23,359 bases of DNA from Pseudomonadota bacterium (lineage in GTDB: Bacteria > Pseudomonadota > Alphaproteobacteria > Rhizobiales > Methylopilaceae), in the NCBI GenBank assembly GCA_023430145.1, contig JAEZCD010000137.1, positions 1 through 23,359 of the forward strand, in the 5' to 3' direction. A program made the translations under genes and the position numbers. Shown here piece by piece: positions 8,057-16,666 of this stretch. Positions within the stretch are counted from its first letter, which is position 1. Each line of letters begins with the position of its first letter. The notes below the pieces were generated by a model. The model saw only the letters and a program-made list of their open reading frames with translations. It had not been told where the DNA came from and did no database searches.

Positions 8057-8991
8057 TGGCCGAGATGGGGCAGAAATCCGGCTGGTTCGGCCGGCTGAAG
8101 GAAGGCCTGACCCGCACCTCGGGCAACCTTTCGCGCGGCATCACGGAAGTCTTCTCGCGGCCGAAGATCGACCACGCGACCCTCGACGACCTCGAGGATC
8201 TCCTGATCCAGACCGACATCGGCACGCCGCTCGCCTGGCGGATCACCGAGGCCGCCGGCAAGACCCGCGAGCGCGGCATTACCGCACGCGGCGTTCGCGA
8301 TCTCGTCGCCGGCGAGGTCGCCAAGACGCTCGTGCCGGTGGCGAAGCCGCTCGTCGTCGACGCCGCGAAGAAGCCGTTCGTGATCCTGATGGTCGGCGTC
8401 AACGGCTCCGGGAAAACGACGACGATCGGCAAGCTCGCCTCGAAATTCGCCGCCGAGGGCAAGCGCGTCGCCATCGCCGCCGGCGACACGTTCCGCGCCG
8501 CGGCCGTCGAGCAGCTTGCGGTCTGGGCCCAGCGCTCGCGGGCGATGTTCATCAAGGGCGAGCCCGGGGCCGATGCGGCGGGCCTCGCCTACGAGGCGCT
8601 CGAGGCGGCGAAGAAGGCCGGCACCGACGTGCTGCTGATCGACACGGCGGGCCGGCTGCAGAACCGCGGCGAGCTGATGGCCGAGCTGGCGAAGATCGTC
8701 CGCGTGCTGAAGAAGCTCGACGCGGAGGCGCCGCACGCGACGCTTCTCGTCCTCGATGCCACCGTCGGCCAGAACGCTGTGAGCCAGGTCGAGATCTTCG
8801 CCAAGACGGCCGGCGTCACCGGCCTCGTGATGACCAAGCTCGACGGTACCGCACGGGGCGGCATCCTGGTCGCCATCGCGGAAAAATTCGGCATGCCGAT
8901 CCATTTCGTCGGCGTCGGCGAGGGAATCGACGACCTCGAGCCTTTCGCGGCCGAGGATTTCGCGCGCGCGCTGGTCGGCATGGAGGAGTAG
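8056..8991 (+). CDS. ftsY: Signal recognition particle receptor FtsY
   Basis: A 311-residue SRP GTPase that docks ribosome-SRP complexes at the inner membrane. A short amphipathic N-terminus leads into the N domain (about 1-105), with no long acidic A domain, as is common in alphaproteobacteria. The G domain shows GVNGSGKTT (114-122), DTFRAAA (144-150), DTAGR (196-200) and TKLDGTARGG (260-269), the complete set of SRP GTPase motifs. Its ATG shares the last base of the mtaB stop codon. A non-coding 100 bp follows before the YihY gene. Confidence 0.97.
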   Translation: MAEMGQKSGWFGRLKEGLTRTSGNLSRGITEVFSRPKIDHATLDDLEDLLIQTDIGTPLAWRITEAAGKTRERGITARGVRDLVAGEVAKTLVPVAKPLVVDAAKKPFVILMVGVNGSGKTTTIGKLASKFAAEGKRVAIAAGDTFRAAAVEQLAVWAQRSRAMFIKGEPGADAAGLAYEALEAAKKAGTDVLLIDTAGRLQNRGELMAELAKIVRVLKKLDAEAPHATLLVLDATVGQNAVSQVEIFAKTAGVTGLVMTKLDGTARGGILVAIAEKFGMPIHFVGVGEGIDDLEPFAAEDFARALVGMEE

Positions 8992-9091
8992 GCGAGGCCT
9001 CCCCGAGCCGCGCCGAGGCGGCGAGGCAGAGGATCGCGATGACAGGCGCCGAAGTGCCATATAGGTCGGAGGCAGGCACGACGGAATCGCC

Positions 9092-10087
9092 ATGACCACG
9101 GCCGCAGACGAGGCGCGCGCGAAGACGGCCCTTCAGGGGTTCGTCGATAAGTTGCGCGTCCCCGGCTCCATCCTGCGCAACGCCCTCGGCCGGCTGATGA
9201 GCGACGACGGCTGGGCGCTCGCGAGTCACCTCGCGCTGACCATCATCCTTGCGATCTTCCCCTTCCTGATCTTCGTCACCGCGCTCGCTGGCTTCCTCGG
9301 CATCGGCGTCACCGCGGCGGATGTGCGCGACGTCGTCTTCGAGGGCTGGCCGGCCACGGTCGCCGGACCGATCTCGCGCGAGGTGGAAACCGTCCTGACG
9401 GTCGGCCGGCGCGACTTCCTGACCTTCGGCGTCCTCTTGACGATCTGGTTCGCCTCCAACGGCGTCGAGGCGCTTCGGGTCGCGCTCGAGCGCGCCTATG
9501 GCGTGCAAGGCAAGCGGACCTGGTGGAAGGCGCGGCTGATCTCGATCGTCTTCGCGCTGATCGGCGGTGTCGGCCTCCTGGCGATCACCTTCCTGATCGT
9601 GCTCGGGCCGATCATCTGGAGCGTCGCGGCGCAGGAGATCCCGGGCCTCATCCCCTATACGGAGATCTCCGGGCCGATCCGTTACGCCCTCGCCTCGCTG
9701 GCGCTGATCATCGGCCTCTTCGCCGCGCATCTCTGGCTGCCGGTCGGCAAGCGCCGCGTGCTCGACGTGCTGCCGGGCGTTCTCGTGACGCTCGTGCTCT
9801 GGCTCGTCGGCGCCGGCGTGTTCGGCTACTACCTGTCGCATTTTGCGACCTATGCCGCGACCTATGCCGGCCTCGGCAGCATCATGGCCGCGCTCGTCTT
9901 CCTCAACCTGAATGCGCTCTGCTTCATCCTCGGCGCCGAGATCAACGCGGCGATCGCCGCGCGGAGGATCCGCAAGGCCGCCGAACGGCGCGAGGCGGAG
10001 CGGAAGGCGGCGGAGCTGGCGGCAGAGATGGAGGCGCAGCAGGGCTCCGGCCAGCCGACCGCAGAGAGGGAGACGATGACGGCGTGA
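9092..10087 (+). CDS. YihY/BrkB-family inner membrane protein
   Basis: A 331-residue integral membrane protein with about six hydrophobic helices between residues 45 and 290. The N-terminal block DDGWALASHLALTIILAIFPFLIF and the later TYAGLGSIMAALVFLNLNALCFILGAEINA are typical of the YihY/virulence factor BrkB family. The C-terminal ~45 residues are a charged Arg/Glu/Ala-rich tail, probably a cytoplasmic coiled helix. The family's biochemical role is not settled. No strong ribosome site precedes the ATG at 9092. It converges with livF, 17 bp away. Confidence 0.88.
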   Translation: MTTAADEARAKTALQGFVDKLRVPGSILRNALGRLMSDDGWALASHLALTIILAIFPFLIFVTALAGFLGIGVTAADVRDVVFEGWPATVAGPISREVETVLTVGRRDFLTFGVLLTIWFASNGVEALRVALERAYGVQGKRTWWKARLISIVFALIGGVGLLAITFLIVLGPIIWSVAAQEIPGLIPYTEISGPIRYALASLALIIGLFAAHLWLPVGKRRVLDVLPGVLVTLVLWLVGAGVFGYYLSHFATYAATYAGLGSIMAALVFLNLNALCFILGAEINAAIAARRIRKAAERREAERKAAELAAEMEAQQGSGQPTAERETMTA

Positions 10088-10104
10088 GGGTGCGGCTCCG
10101 TCGC

Positions 10105-10809
10105 TCACACCGCCAGGAACGTCTCGCGGATGCTGCGGTCGGCGGCGAACTCGGCGCTGGTGCCGGCCCAGGCGACGCGGCCGCGCTCGAGGATGACATG
10201 GCGGTCGGCGAGGCGGAGCAGCGCGTCGACGACCTTGTCGACGACGAGGATCGCGTGCCCTTCCTCCTTCAGCGCCGCGAGGCAGGCCCAGATCTGCGCA
10301 CGCACGAGGGGGGCGAGCCCCTCGGTCGCCTCGTCGAGAATGAGCAGGCGCGGATTGGTCATCAGCGCCCGGCCGATGGCGAGCATCTGCTGCTCGCCGC
10401 CAGAGAGTTGCCCGCCGCGATGGCTCCTCCGTGCCGCGAGCGGCGGAAAGAAGTCGAGCACGCGGGCCAGCGTCCAGTCGGCGCCGTTGCGCGTGGAGGC
10501 GGTGGCGACGAGGTTCTCTTCCACTGTCAGCGTCGGAAAGATGCGCCGCCCTTCCGGTACGAGGCCGAGCCCGGCCTGCGAGAGCCGGAACGGCACCGCA
10601 GCCGTGAGGGCGCGGCCGTCGACGAGCACCTCCCCTGCGCTCGGCCGCAAAAGGCCCATGATCGCGCGGATGGTCGTCGTCTTGCCCATGCCGTTGCGGC
10701 CGCCGAGCGCTACGAACTCCCCCTCCCCGACGGCGAGATCGATGCCGAAGAGAACTTCGGTGCCGCCGTAGCCGGCATGCAGGTCCCTCACCTCGAGCAG
10801 CGGCGTCAT
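10105..10809 (-). CDS. livF: HAAT-family ABC transporter ATPase, LivF type
   Basis: A 234-residue ATPase, one of the two nucleotide-binding subunits of the importer. Walker A is GRNGMGKTT, the signature is LSGGEQQ and Walker B is LLILDEATEGLAP. The switch region reads ILVVDKVVDALL where most LivF proteins have LVEQN, and LDEATEGLAP is likewise a variant seen in one rhizobial subgroup; both argue that the substrate may not be a branched-chain amino acid. Its start overlaps the livG stop by four bases. It is the last gene of the operon and converges with the YihY gene. Confidence 0.92.
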   Translation of the reverse strand: MTPLLEVRDLHAGYGGTEVLFGIDLAVGEGEFVALGGRNGMGKTTTIRAIMGLLRPSAGEVLVDGRALTAAVPFRLSQAGLGLVPEGRRIFPTLTVEENLVATASTRNGADWTLARVLDFFPPLAARRSHRGGQLSGGEQQMLAIGRALMTNPRLLILDEATEGLAPLVRAQIWACLAALKEEGHAILVVDKVVDALLRLADRHVILERGRVAWAGTSAEFAADRSIRETFLAV

Positions 10810-11558
10810 GCCGCCTCCTCCCCGAGATAGGCGGCGCGCACCTCGGGATGCGCCCGAATCTGCGCCGGCGTGCCGGTGGCGATGATGCGGCCGTAGACGA
10901 GCACGCTGATGCGGTCGGCGAGCGCGAAGACGGCGCGCATGTCGTGCTCGACGAGCAGGATGGCGATGTGCCCCTTCAGCTGTGCGAGCAGTTCGGTCAG
11001 CGCGCGCCCCTCCTCCTCGCCGATCCCGGCCATCGGCTCGTCGAGCAGGAGAAGCCGCGGCTCCTGCGCGAGCGCCATCGCGAGCTCGAGCAGCCGCTTC
11101 TCGCCATGCGCGAGGCTGCCCGCGGGAACATGGGCGCGCGACAGCAGGCCGATGCGATCAAGCGCCCGCGCGGCGGCCTCGTTCAGCGCGGTCTCGGCGG
11201 CGGCGCGGCCGAAGAAGCGGAAGCTCGAGCCGTGCCGCGCCTGCACGGCGAGGGCGACATTGTCGAGCGCCGAGAAGCCGGGCAGCACGCAGGTGATCTG
11301 GAAGGTGCGGGCGATGCCGCGCGCCGCCCGCTTCTCCGGCGGCTCGCCGGTGATGTCCTCGCCGTCGAACAGGATCACACCGGCGTCGGGAGAGATCTCG
11401 CCGAAGAGCTGGCCGACCAGCGTCGTCTTGCCGGCGCCGTTCGGGCCGATGACGGCATGCGTCTCCCCTGCCCGCAGGTCGAGGTCGACGCCGTCGGTGA
11501 CGACGAGCGCGCCGAAATTCTTTCGCAGGCCGGCGATGCGCAGCAGCGGCTCAGCCAT
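10806..11558 (-). CDS. livG: HAAT-family ABC transporter ATPase, LivG type
   Basis: A 250-residue ATPase paired with LivF. Walker A is GPNGAGKTT. The signature is the LivG-type SLAHGEKRLLELAMAL in place of LSGGQ, and Walker B is LLLLDEPMAGI. The H-loop is LLVEHDM. The ARTFQITCVLPGFSALDNV block and a C-terminal tail ending in YLGEE are typical of LivG. It overlaps the end of livM by eight bases and the start of livF by four, so the three are translationally coupled. Confidence 0.94.
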   Translation of the reverse strand: MAEPLLRIAGLRKNFGALVVTDGVDLDLRAGETHAVIGPNGAGKTTLVGQLFGEISPDAGVILFDGEDITGEPPEKRAARGIARTFQITCVLPGFSALDNVALAVQARHGSSFRFFGRAAAETALNEAAARALDRIGLLSRAHVPAGSLAHGEKRLLELAMALAQEPRLLLLDEPMAGIGEEEGRALTELLAQLKGHIAILLVEHDMRAVFALADRISVLVYGRIIATGTPAQIRAHPEVRAAYLGEEAA

Positions 11559-12567
11559 CGCGGCGTCTCCGGAACAGGGCGGCGAGGCCGCCCGGCGCGA
11601 ACAGGACGACGGCGATCAGCAGCGGCCCGAAGATCACCCGCCAATGCTCGGTGTAGTGCGACAGAACCTCCTCGACGAGCAGGAAGGCGAGCGCGCCGAG
11701 AATGGCGCCGTGCAGCGAGCCGATGCCGCCGAGGATCACCATGACGAGAAGCTCGCCCGAGCGCTGCCAGGCCATCACCGCCGGGCTGACATACTCGGTC
11801 TGGTTTGCCGCCAGAAGTCCGGCGAGGCCGGCGACGGTGCCGGCCAGCACGTAGGCGGCGAGGCGGTAGCGGTAGGGGTCGAAGCCGAGCGCGCGCACCC
11901 GGCGCTCGTTCTCGCGCGTGGCAACGAGAACGCGGCCGAACCGCGAGCCGGCGATCCTTCGCAGCAGCAGGTAGCAGGCGACGAGGACGCCGAGCACGGC
12001 GAAATAGAACACCCGATCGTCGTCGAGCAGGTCGGCGCCGAAGACGGTGGAGCGGCTGTAGAGCGTCGTGCCGTCGTCGCCGCCATAGGCGGACAGCGAG
12101 GCGGCGGTGAAGAACGCCATCTGGCCGAAGGCGAGCGTGATCATGATGAAGTAGACGCCGCGCGTGCGCAGCGAGACCGCGCCGGTGGCGAGCGCGAAGA
12201 CCGCCGAGGCGGCGAGCGCCACCGGAAGCTGCACGCCGAGATCCTCGTGGCCATGGCTCGCGAGAATGCCGACGGCATAGGCGCCGATGCCGAGGAAGGC
12301 CGCGTGGCCGAAGGAGACGAGCCCGGCGAGGCCGAGGATGAAATCGAGGCTGAGCGCGGCGAGCGCCAGCACCATCGCCCTGCCGACGAGCGCCAGAAGA
12401 TAGCTCTCGGGAACGAAGAGTCCGGCGAGCGGAGCCAGGGCCAGCGCGAGGAACAGGAGCGTGGGGAGGAGGCGCTCTCGCCGGGAGGAGCGCGCGATGG
12501 GCGCGGCCAGGCCCCTGTCTCGCTCGTCTCCGCCGGAAGCATCGGCCGCGGCCACGTCCTTCGTCAC
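11551..12567 (-). CDS. livM: HAAT-family ABC transporter permease, LivM type
   Basis: A 338-residue permease with about ten membrane segments. LDFILGLAGLVSFGHAAFLGIGAYA and LRTRGVYFIMITLAFGQM are LivM signature blocks, and NERRVRALGFDPYRYRL is the cytoplasmic loop contacting the ATPases. The start is GTG at 12567 with GAGGG upstream; an ATG 16 bases earlier is in another frame. The first ~30 residues are polar and charged, a longer cytoplasmic N-terminus than usual. It is separated from livH by 116 bp that hold a hairpin repeat. Confidence 0.93.
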   Translation of the reverse strand: MTKDVAAADASGGDERDRGLAAPIARSSRRERLLPTLLFLALALAPLAGLFVPESYLLALVGRAMVLALAALSLDFILGLAGLVSFGHAAFLGIGAYAVGILASHGHEDLGVQLPVALAASAVFALATGAVSLRTRGVYFIMITLAFGQMAFFTAASLSAYGGDDGTTLYSRSTVFGADLLDDDRVFYFAVLGVLVACYLLLRRIAGSRFGRVLVATRENERRVRALGFDPYRYRLAAYVLAGTVAGLAGLLAANQTEYVSPAVMAWQRSGELLVMVILGGIGSLHGAILGALAFLLVEEVLSHYTEHWRVIFGPLLIAVVLFAPGGLAALFRRRRDG

Positions 12568-12608
12568 GCGCGGCCCTCGTCATCGCACGTAGGGTCGAGC
12601 TCGCGGCG

Positions 12609-12636
12609 CTTCCCTTCTCCCAGGGGGAGAGGGAAG
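12609..12636. repeat. Short hairpin repeat between livH and livM (copy B)
   Basis: CTTCCCTTCTCCC faces GGGGGAGAGGGAAG around a central A, a reduced form of the palindromic repeat at 5728-5874. It sits inside the liv operon on the transcribed side, so it may stabilise or attenuate the mRNA segment. It has no T-run on either side and is not a clear terminator. Confidence 0.7.
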
Positions 12637-12683
12637 AGTCCGAGCCGCTGCGCTCGCGCCCCGGAATGACGGTGGAGAAGCAC

Positions 12684-13610
12684 TCATGCCTTGCCCGGCG
12701 CCGGGAACAGGCCCTGCGGCCGGAAGAACAGGATCGCCGCCATCAGCACGTAGATCGCCATCGAGGCCGCCGCCGGCCCGGCCTGGTTGGCGGCCGCAGG
12801 AGGCAGCGCGAGGCGTGCCAGATCGGTCGCGAAGGAGCGCCCGAGCGTGTCGACGAGGCCCACCAGCAGCGCGCCGAGAAAGGCGCCCCGTACGGATCCG
12901 ATACCGCCGATGACGATGACGACGAAAGCGAGAATCAGCACGCCGTCGCCCATTCCGGGCTCGACCGAGAGGATCGGCGCCACCATGGCGCCGGCAAAAC
13001 CGGCGAGCATCGCGCCGACGCCGAAGACGATCGTGAACAGCCGGCCGATGTCCACCCCGAGCGCCGAGACCATCGGTGCATCCGTCGCGCCGGCGCGCAC
13101 CAGCATGCCGATCCGGGTGCGCTCGACGACGAGCCACAGCAGCGCAGCGACGAGCAGTCCCGCGGCGATGATGGCGAGCCGGTACACCGGATAGCCGAGG
13201 CCGCCGGGCAGCGCGATCGAGCCCGAAAAGGCCTCCGGCATCGGCAGCGTCAGCGGCGCGGCGCCCCAGACGAGCTTCACCCCCTCGTTGAGGAACAGGA
13301 TGAGGCCGAAGGTGGCCAGCACCTGGTCGAGATGGCTGCGCGCATAGAGCGGCTTGAAGAGAGTGAGCTCGAACAGGAGGCCGATGGCGAGGGCCACCGG
13401 CAGCGCCAGAACGAGGCCGCCCCAAAAGCTGCCCGTCAGGCTCGCGAACATGACCGCGAGATAGGCGCCGAGCATGTATTGGACGCCGTGCGCAAGGTTG
13501 ATGAAGTCCATCACCCCGAACACCAGCGTCAGCCCGGCTGCGACGAGGAACAGCAGCACGCCGAGCTGCAGCCCGTTCAGCGTCTGCACGAGGAGCAGCG
13601 TCGTCGACAT
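12684..13610 (-). CDS. livH: HAAT-family ABC transporter permease, LivH type
   Basis: A 308-residue permease with about eight membrane segments. LNGLQLGVLLFLVAAGLTLV at the N-terminus, VMDFINLAHGVQYMLGAY and VIVIGGIGSVRGAFLGALLVG near the C-terminus are characteristic LivH blocks. The start at 13610 is four bases after the stop of the deaminase gene, so the two are co-translated. Together with LivM it forms the membrane channel. Confidence 0.94.
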   Translation of the reverse strand: MSTTLLLVQTLNGLQLGVLLFLVAAGLTLVFGVMDFINLAHGVQYMLGAYLAVMFASLTGSFWGGLVLALPVALAIGLLFELTLFKPLYARSHLDQVLATFGLILFLNEGVKLVWGAAPLTLPMPEAFSGSIALPGGLGYPVYRLAIIAAGLLVAALLWLVVERTRIGMLVRAGATDAPMVSALGVDIGRLFTIVFGVGAMLAGFAGAMVAPILSVEPGMGDGVLILAFVVIVIGGIGSVRGAFLGALLVGLVDTLGRSFATDLARLALPPAAANQAGPAAASMAIYVLMAAILFFRPQGLFPAPGKA

Positions 13611-13614
13611 CGCC

Positions 13615-15180
13615 TCAGCGCAGGCCGAGCGGCGCGCTCGGCATCCGCGCCATCTTCCGCTCGAACGCGGCGAGGAGCGCCTCGTGGCGCCACTGTTCGC
13701 GCGCCTTGTCGCTGCCGGCGAGGAATTTTTGGCACGCCTCCCGCTTCGGCTCGCCCGCCTGCGGCCGCTCGCCCGCGCAGGCCTCGACGAAGCCGCGATA
13801 GCTCGCGTCGCGCCAGAGGCTCTCGCCGTCGGCGAAGGAGTATTCGAGCGCGTTGCGGGTGAGCGTCCGCAGCTCGGGATAGCGGACGCCCCAATCGCGG
13901 ACGAAGCGCAGGTACTCGTTGGTGAGGTCGGAACGGGCGACGCCCTCGTCGTCGGTGTTGAGGACGATCGGCACGCCGGCCCGGCGATAGGTCTGCGCGG
14001 GGTGGTCGCTGCGCTTCACGCCCAAGATGATCTCGGCCGAGCTCGGCGCCACCTCGATGACGATTTTTCGCTCGGCCATGAGGCGCAGGAGGCCGGGCAC
14101 GTCGGTCTCGTAGGCGAGGCCGGTGCCGTGGCCGATGCGCTTGGCGCCGGCGATCTCGATCGCTTGGCGGATGTGGAAGGTGAGATCCTCCGGCGGCACG
14201 AGGCCGAGCCGCAGCTCGCCGGCATGCATGGCGAGGGGCACCGGGTCGCGGGCATTGAGGTGGGCGAACATGCGCATGTGCAGCGTGTAGTCGCGCCGGG
14301 CGACGTAAAAATCCTCCGGCGCCACCGGGTTGACGGAGACGACGCGCCGGTCGGCCCGGGCCAGTGCGAGGCTGATCGCGATCTGCGCGAAAACCTCCGG
14401 CGGCTGCATGGTGCGGATCACCTGGCCGATGAAGCGCACGGTGACGCCGCAGGCCGGCTCCGGTGTCGGCCCGTCGCAGCCGAGTTTTTGGCGCACTGCG
14501 GCATCGACCCCGTCGAGTTCCGCGATCAGGCCGGGAACGCGGGCGTAGAGCCCGGCGTCGGCGAGCTTCTTCTCGAGCGCTGCAAAATCGTCGTCGGGGC
14601 CGACCTCGCGCGCCAGCCGCACCGCCGTGCCGGTGCCGAACGAGCGCATCAGCTCGAGATAGAAGACGTTCTGTCGGGCGTTGCGGCGCATGACCTCGAC
14701 CAGCATGTCCGGCAGACGCTCGGTCGGCAGGTCGAAGCGATCGAAGGTGGCGAAGAACTGGTCGTGCCCGGTCGGCATCGCTGGCGTCGGCACGAAGCCT
14801 CGCATCGACAGCTGGTCGACGACCCGCCGGTAGAGCACCGGATCGGTCTGCGCAGCGGCCGCCGGCTTGCGGCCCGGCGCATCGCATGGGCCGTCGACGA
14901 GCGAGAAATCCGGCTCGGCGATGCAGCCGCCCTTTTGCGCCGACCAGGCCAGCATGCTCTCGGCGTAGATGGCGCCCGAGAGGTGGTTGTGCAGGTCGGC
15001 GCCCTTCGGGAATTCGGCGAGGAAGACGCGCAGCGCGATGCCGTCGCCGACGATGGCGGCGAAGCGGTTCGACGTCACCGCGGCATCGGCCGGCAGCGCC
15101 GCCTCGGTCCGCTGGGCAACGGCGGGAGAAGCGATGGCGGCGAGTGCGATGAGAACGACGACGGGGAGTCTAGCCGGCAT
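13615..15180 (-). CDS. Exported adenosine deaminase-family enzyme
   Basis: A 521-residue protein of the metal-dependent adenosine/AMP deaminase superfamily. Residues 1-22 form a signal peptide ending SPAVA, so it acts in the periplasm or outside. The zinc site is complete: H64 and H66 (DLHNHLSGA), H319 with catalytic E322 (MHAGE), H351 (IGHGTG) and D410/D411 (NTDDEG). It is much longer than cytosolic Add (about 330 residues), with an inserted region between 80 and 250, and resembles the exported ADGF/CECR1-like group. It has six cysteines (86, 99, 235, 244, 468, 483) in close-spaced pairs, consistent with disulfides. The start at 15180 follows GTGAGG. The expected reaction is adenosine to inosine plus ammonia. 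It sits between livK and livH, which is unusual. Confidence 0.88.
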   Translation of the reverse strand: MPARLPVVVLIALAAIASPAVAQRTEAALPADAAVTSNRFAAIVGDGIALRVFLAEFPKGADLHNHLSGAIYAESMLAWSAQKGGCIAEPDFSLVDGPCDAPGRKPAAAAQTDPVLYRRVVDQLSMRGFVPTPAMPTGHDQFFATFDRFDLPTERLPDMLVEVMRRNARQNVFYLELMRSFGTGTAVRLAREVGPDDDFAALEKKLADAGLYARVPGLIAELDGVDAAVRQKLGCDGPTPEPACGVTVRFIGQVIRTMQPPEVFAQIAISLALARADRRVVSVNPVAPEDFYVARRDYTLHMRMFAHLNARDPVPLAMHAGELRLGLVPPEDLTFHIRQAIEIAGAKRIGHGTGLAYETDVPGLLRLMAERKIVIEVAPSSAEIILGVKRSDHPAQTYRRAGVPIVLNTDDEGVARSDLTNEYLRFVRDWGVRYPELRTLTRNALEYSFADGESLWRDASYRGFVEACAGERPQAGEPKREACQKFLAGSDKAREQWRHEALLAAFERKMARMPSAPLGLR

Positions 15181-15220
15181 CGGCCTCACCGGTTCGTATC
15201 GACGGTCCAATCTTGGGACG

Positions 15221-15347
15221 CTTCCTTCTCCCGGGGGAGAAGGTGGCCGCGAAGCGGCCGGATGAGGGGGGACGGCGCTCGTTCTGAAGCTCAGTACCCC
15301 CTCACCCGCCCGCTTCGCGGGCACCCTCTCCCTCTGGGAGAGGGAAG
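15221..15347. repeat. Palindromic intergenic repeat (copy C) between livK and the deaminase gene
   Basis: The ends are CTTCCTTCTCCC (15221-15232) and GGGAGAGGGAAG (15336-15347), inverted with one mismatch. Inside, GATGAGGGGG faces CCCCCTCACCC, the same internal pairing as in copy A at 5728-5874. It fills most of the 172-bp gap inside the liv operon. Such a stem downstream of a binding-protein gene often protects the upstream mRNA and lets LivK be made in excess. Confidence 0.82.
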
Positions 15348-15352
15348 AGAAA

Positions 15353-16519
15353 TCACTTCATCGAACATTCGGCGGCGTAGTTGTCGCCGTAGGCCGGGAA
15401 CACCGTCTCGACCGCCTCGGTGACGAATTTTCCGTCTCCGCGCTTCACCACTTTCGTCAGGATGAAGTCCTGGATCGGGAAATTGTTGGTGTTGAACTTG
15501 AAGGCGCCGCGGACGCTGTCGAACTTGGCCGTCTTCAGCGCCGCCGACAGGCTCTCCGCGTCGGTCTTGCCGCCGTTCGCCTTCAGCGCCGCGTCGATCA
15601 GCTTTGCCGCGTCGTAGCCGTTGGCGGCGTAGAGCGCCGGCGGATAGCCGTACTCCTTCTCGAAGGCGGCGACGAAGGCCTTGTTGGCCGGGTTGTCGAG
15701 GTTCGGCGCCCACTGCGCGCCGGCGAAGAGGCCGAGCGCGGCGTCCTGCGTCGCCGGCAGCGTCGTCTCGTCGACCGTGAACGCGGACAGGAACGGGAAT
15801 TTGTCGGCGAGCCCGGCCTGCCGGAACTGCTTGACGAGGTTCACGCCCATGCCGCCCGGCATGAAGACGAACACCGCGTCCGGCTTGGCGACCGCGATGC
15901 GAGCCAGCTCGGCCGAGAAATCGAGCTGGTTCAGCGGCGTATAGATCTCCTCGGCCACCTCGCCCTTGTAGGAGCGCTTGAAGCCGGCGAGGCTGTCCTT
16001 GCCGGCCTGGTAGTTCGGGGCGATCAACGCGACGCGCTTGAACCCCTTGTCCTGCGCGTACTTGCCCATCACCTCGTGGTTCTGGTCGTTCTGGTACGCG
16101 ACCGAAAAGAACAGCGGATTGCAGGCTTTTCCGGCGAGCGGAGACGGTCCGGCGTTGGGGCTGATCAGCACCACCTTCGCATCCGTGACCGGCTTGGCGA
16201 TCGCCATCATCACATTGGAGAAGATCACGCCGACGACCACGTTCGCCTTGTCGCGGTCGACGAGGCCTTTCACCTTGGTGACGGCGACGTCCGGCTTCAG
16301 CTCGTCGTCGACGGCGATCACCGTCGTCTCGAGGCCGCCGAGCTTGCCGCCGAGCTCCTTCACCGCGAGGTTGAAGCCGTCGCGCATATGAAGGCCGAGC
16401 GGCGCCGGCGGCCCGGAATAGGTGGCCATCAGGCCGACCGTGAGCTTGTCGGCCGCCAGGGCCGGTGCGGCGAGGGCGCAGGCCAGCGCGGCCGCGAGGG
16501 TGATGCTGCTGCGTGTCAT
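15353..16519 (-). CDS. livK: HAAT-family periplasmic substrate-binding protein, LivK type
   Basis: A 388-residue periplasmic binding protein (type 1 periplasmic fold, Peripla_BP_6). The ATG at 16519 is chosen because it starts a signal peptide (residues 1-23, ending APALAA) and has GGGAGAG upstream; the longer in-frame extension is not signal-like. KLTVGLMATYSGPPAPLGLHM is the usual ligand-domain start, and NGYDAAKLIDAALK the usual C-terminal helix. One Cys in KACNPLFF and one near the C-terminus (ECSMK) may form a disulfide. The ligand cannot be read from sequence; amino acids, amides, aromatic acids or a purine product are possible. It is the first gene of the liv operon. Confidence 0.93.
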   Translation of the reverse strand: MTRSSITLAAALACALAAPALAADKLTVGLMATYSGPPAPLGLHMRDGFNLAVKELGGKLGGLETTVIAVDDELKPDVAVTKVKGLVDRDKANVVVGVIFSNVMMAIAKPVTDAKVVLISPNAGPSPLAGKACNPLFFSVAYQNDQNHEVMGKYAQDKGFKRVALIAPNYQAGKDSLAGFKRSYKGEVAEEIYTPLNQLDFSAELARIAVAKPDAVFVFMPGGMGVNLVKQFRQAGLADKFPFLSAFTVDETTLPATQDAALGLFAGAQWAPNLDNPANKAFVAAFEKEYGYPPALYAANGYDAAKLIDAALKANGGKTDAESLSAALKTAKFDSVRGAFKFNTNNFPIQDFILTKVVKRGDGKFVTEAVETVFPAYGDNYAAECSMK

Positions 16520-16625
16520 CGGCGAAAACTCTCCCGGTCGGCCAAATGGCGCGCGTGGCGAAGCCCGAGCGCCGGTCGTGGCGGAAATTGACCGCGAATC
16601 CGCCGCTTGTGAAGGGGGCACTCCT

Positions 16626-16647
16626 CTCTTCCCTCGCGAGGGAAGAG
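16626..16647. repeat. Perfect 22-bp palindrome (copy D of the repeat family)
   Basis: CTCTTCCCTCG is followed directly by CGAGGGAAGAG, an exact inverted repeat. It lies between the end of the hydrolase gene and livK, both on the minus strand, so it may help end the bioY-hydrolase transcript. It shares the CTTCCCTC core with copies A to C. No T-run follows. Confidence 0.7.
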
Positions 16648-16666
16648 GGAAGAGGAGAGCATCCCG

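Noticed and set aside
9092..10087. YihY/BrkB protein as a virulence factor or ribonuclease BN
   Set aside because: Those names come from early misassignments of the family; nothing in the sequence supports nuclease activity or virulence.
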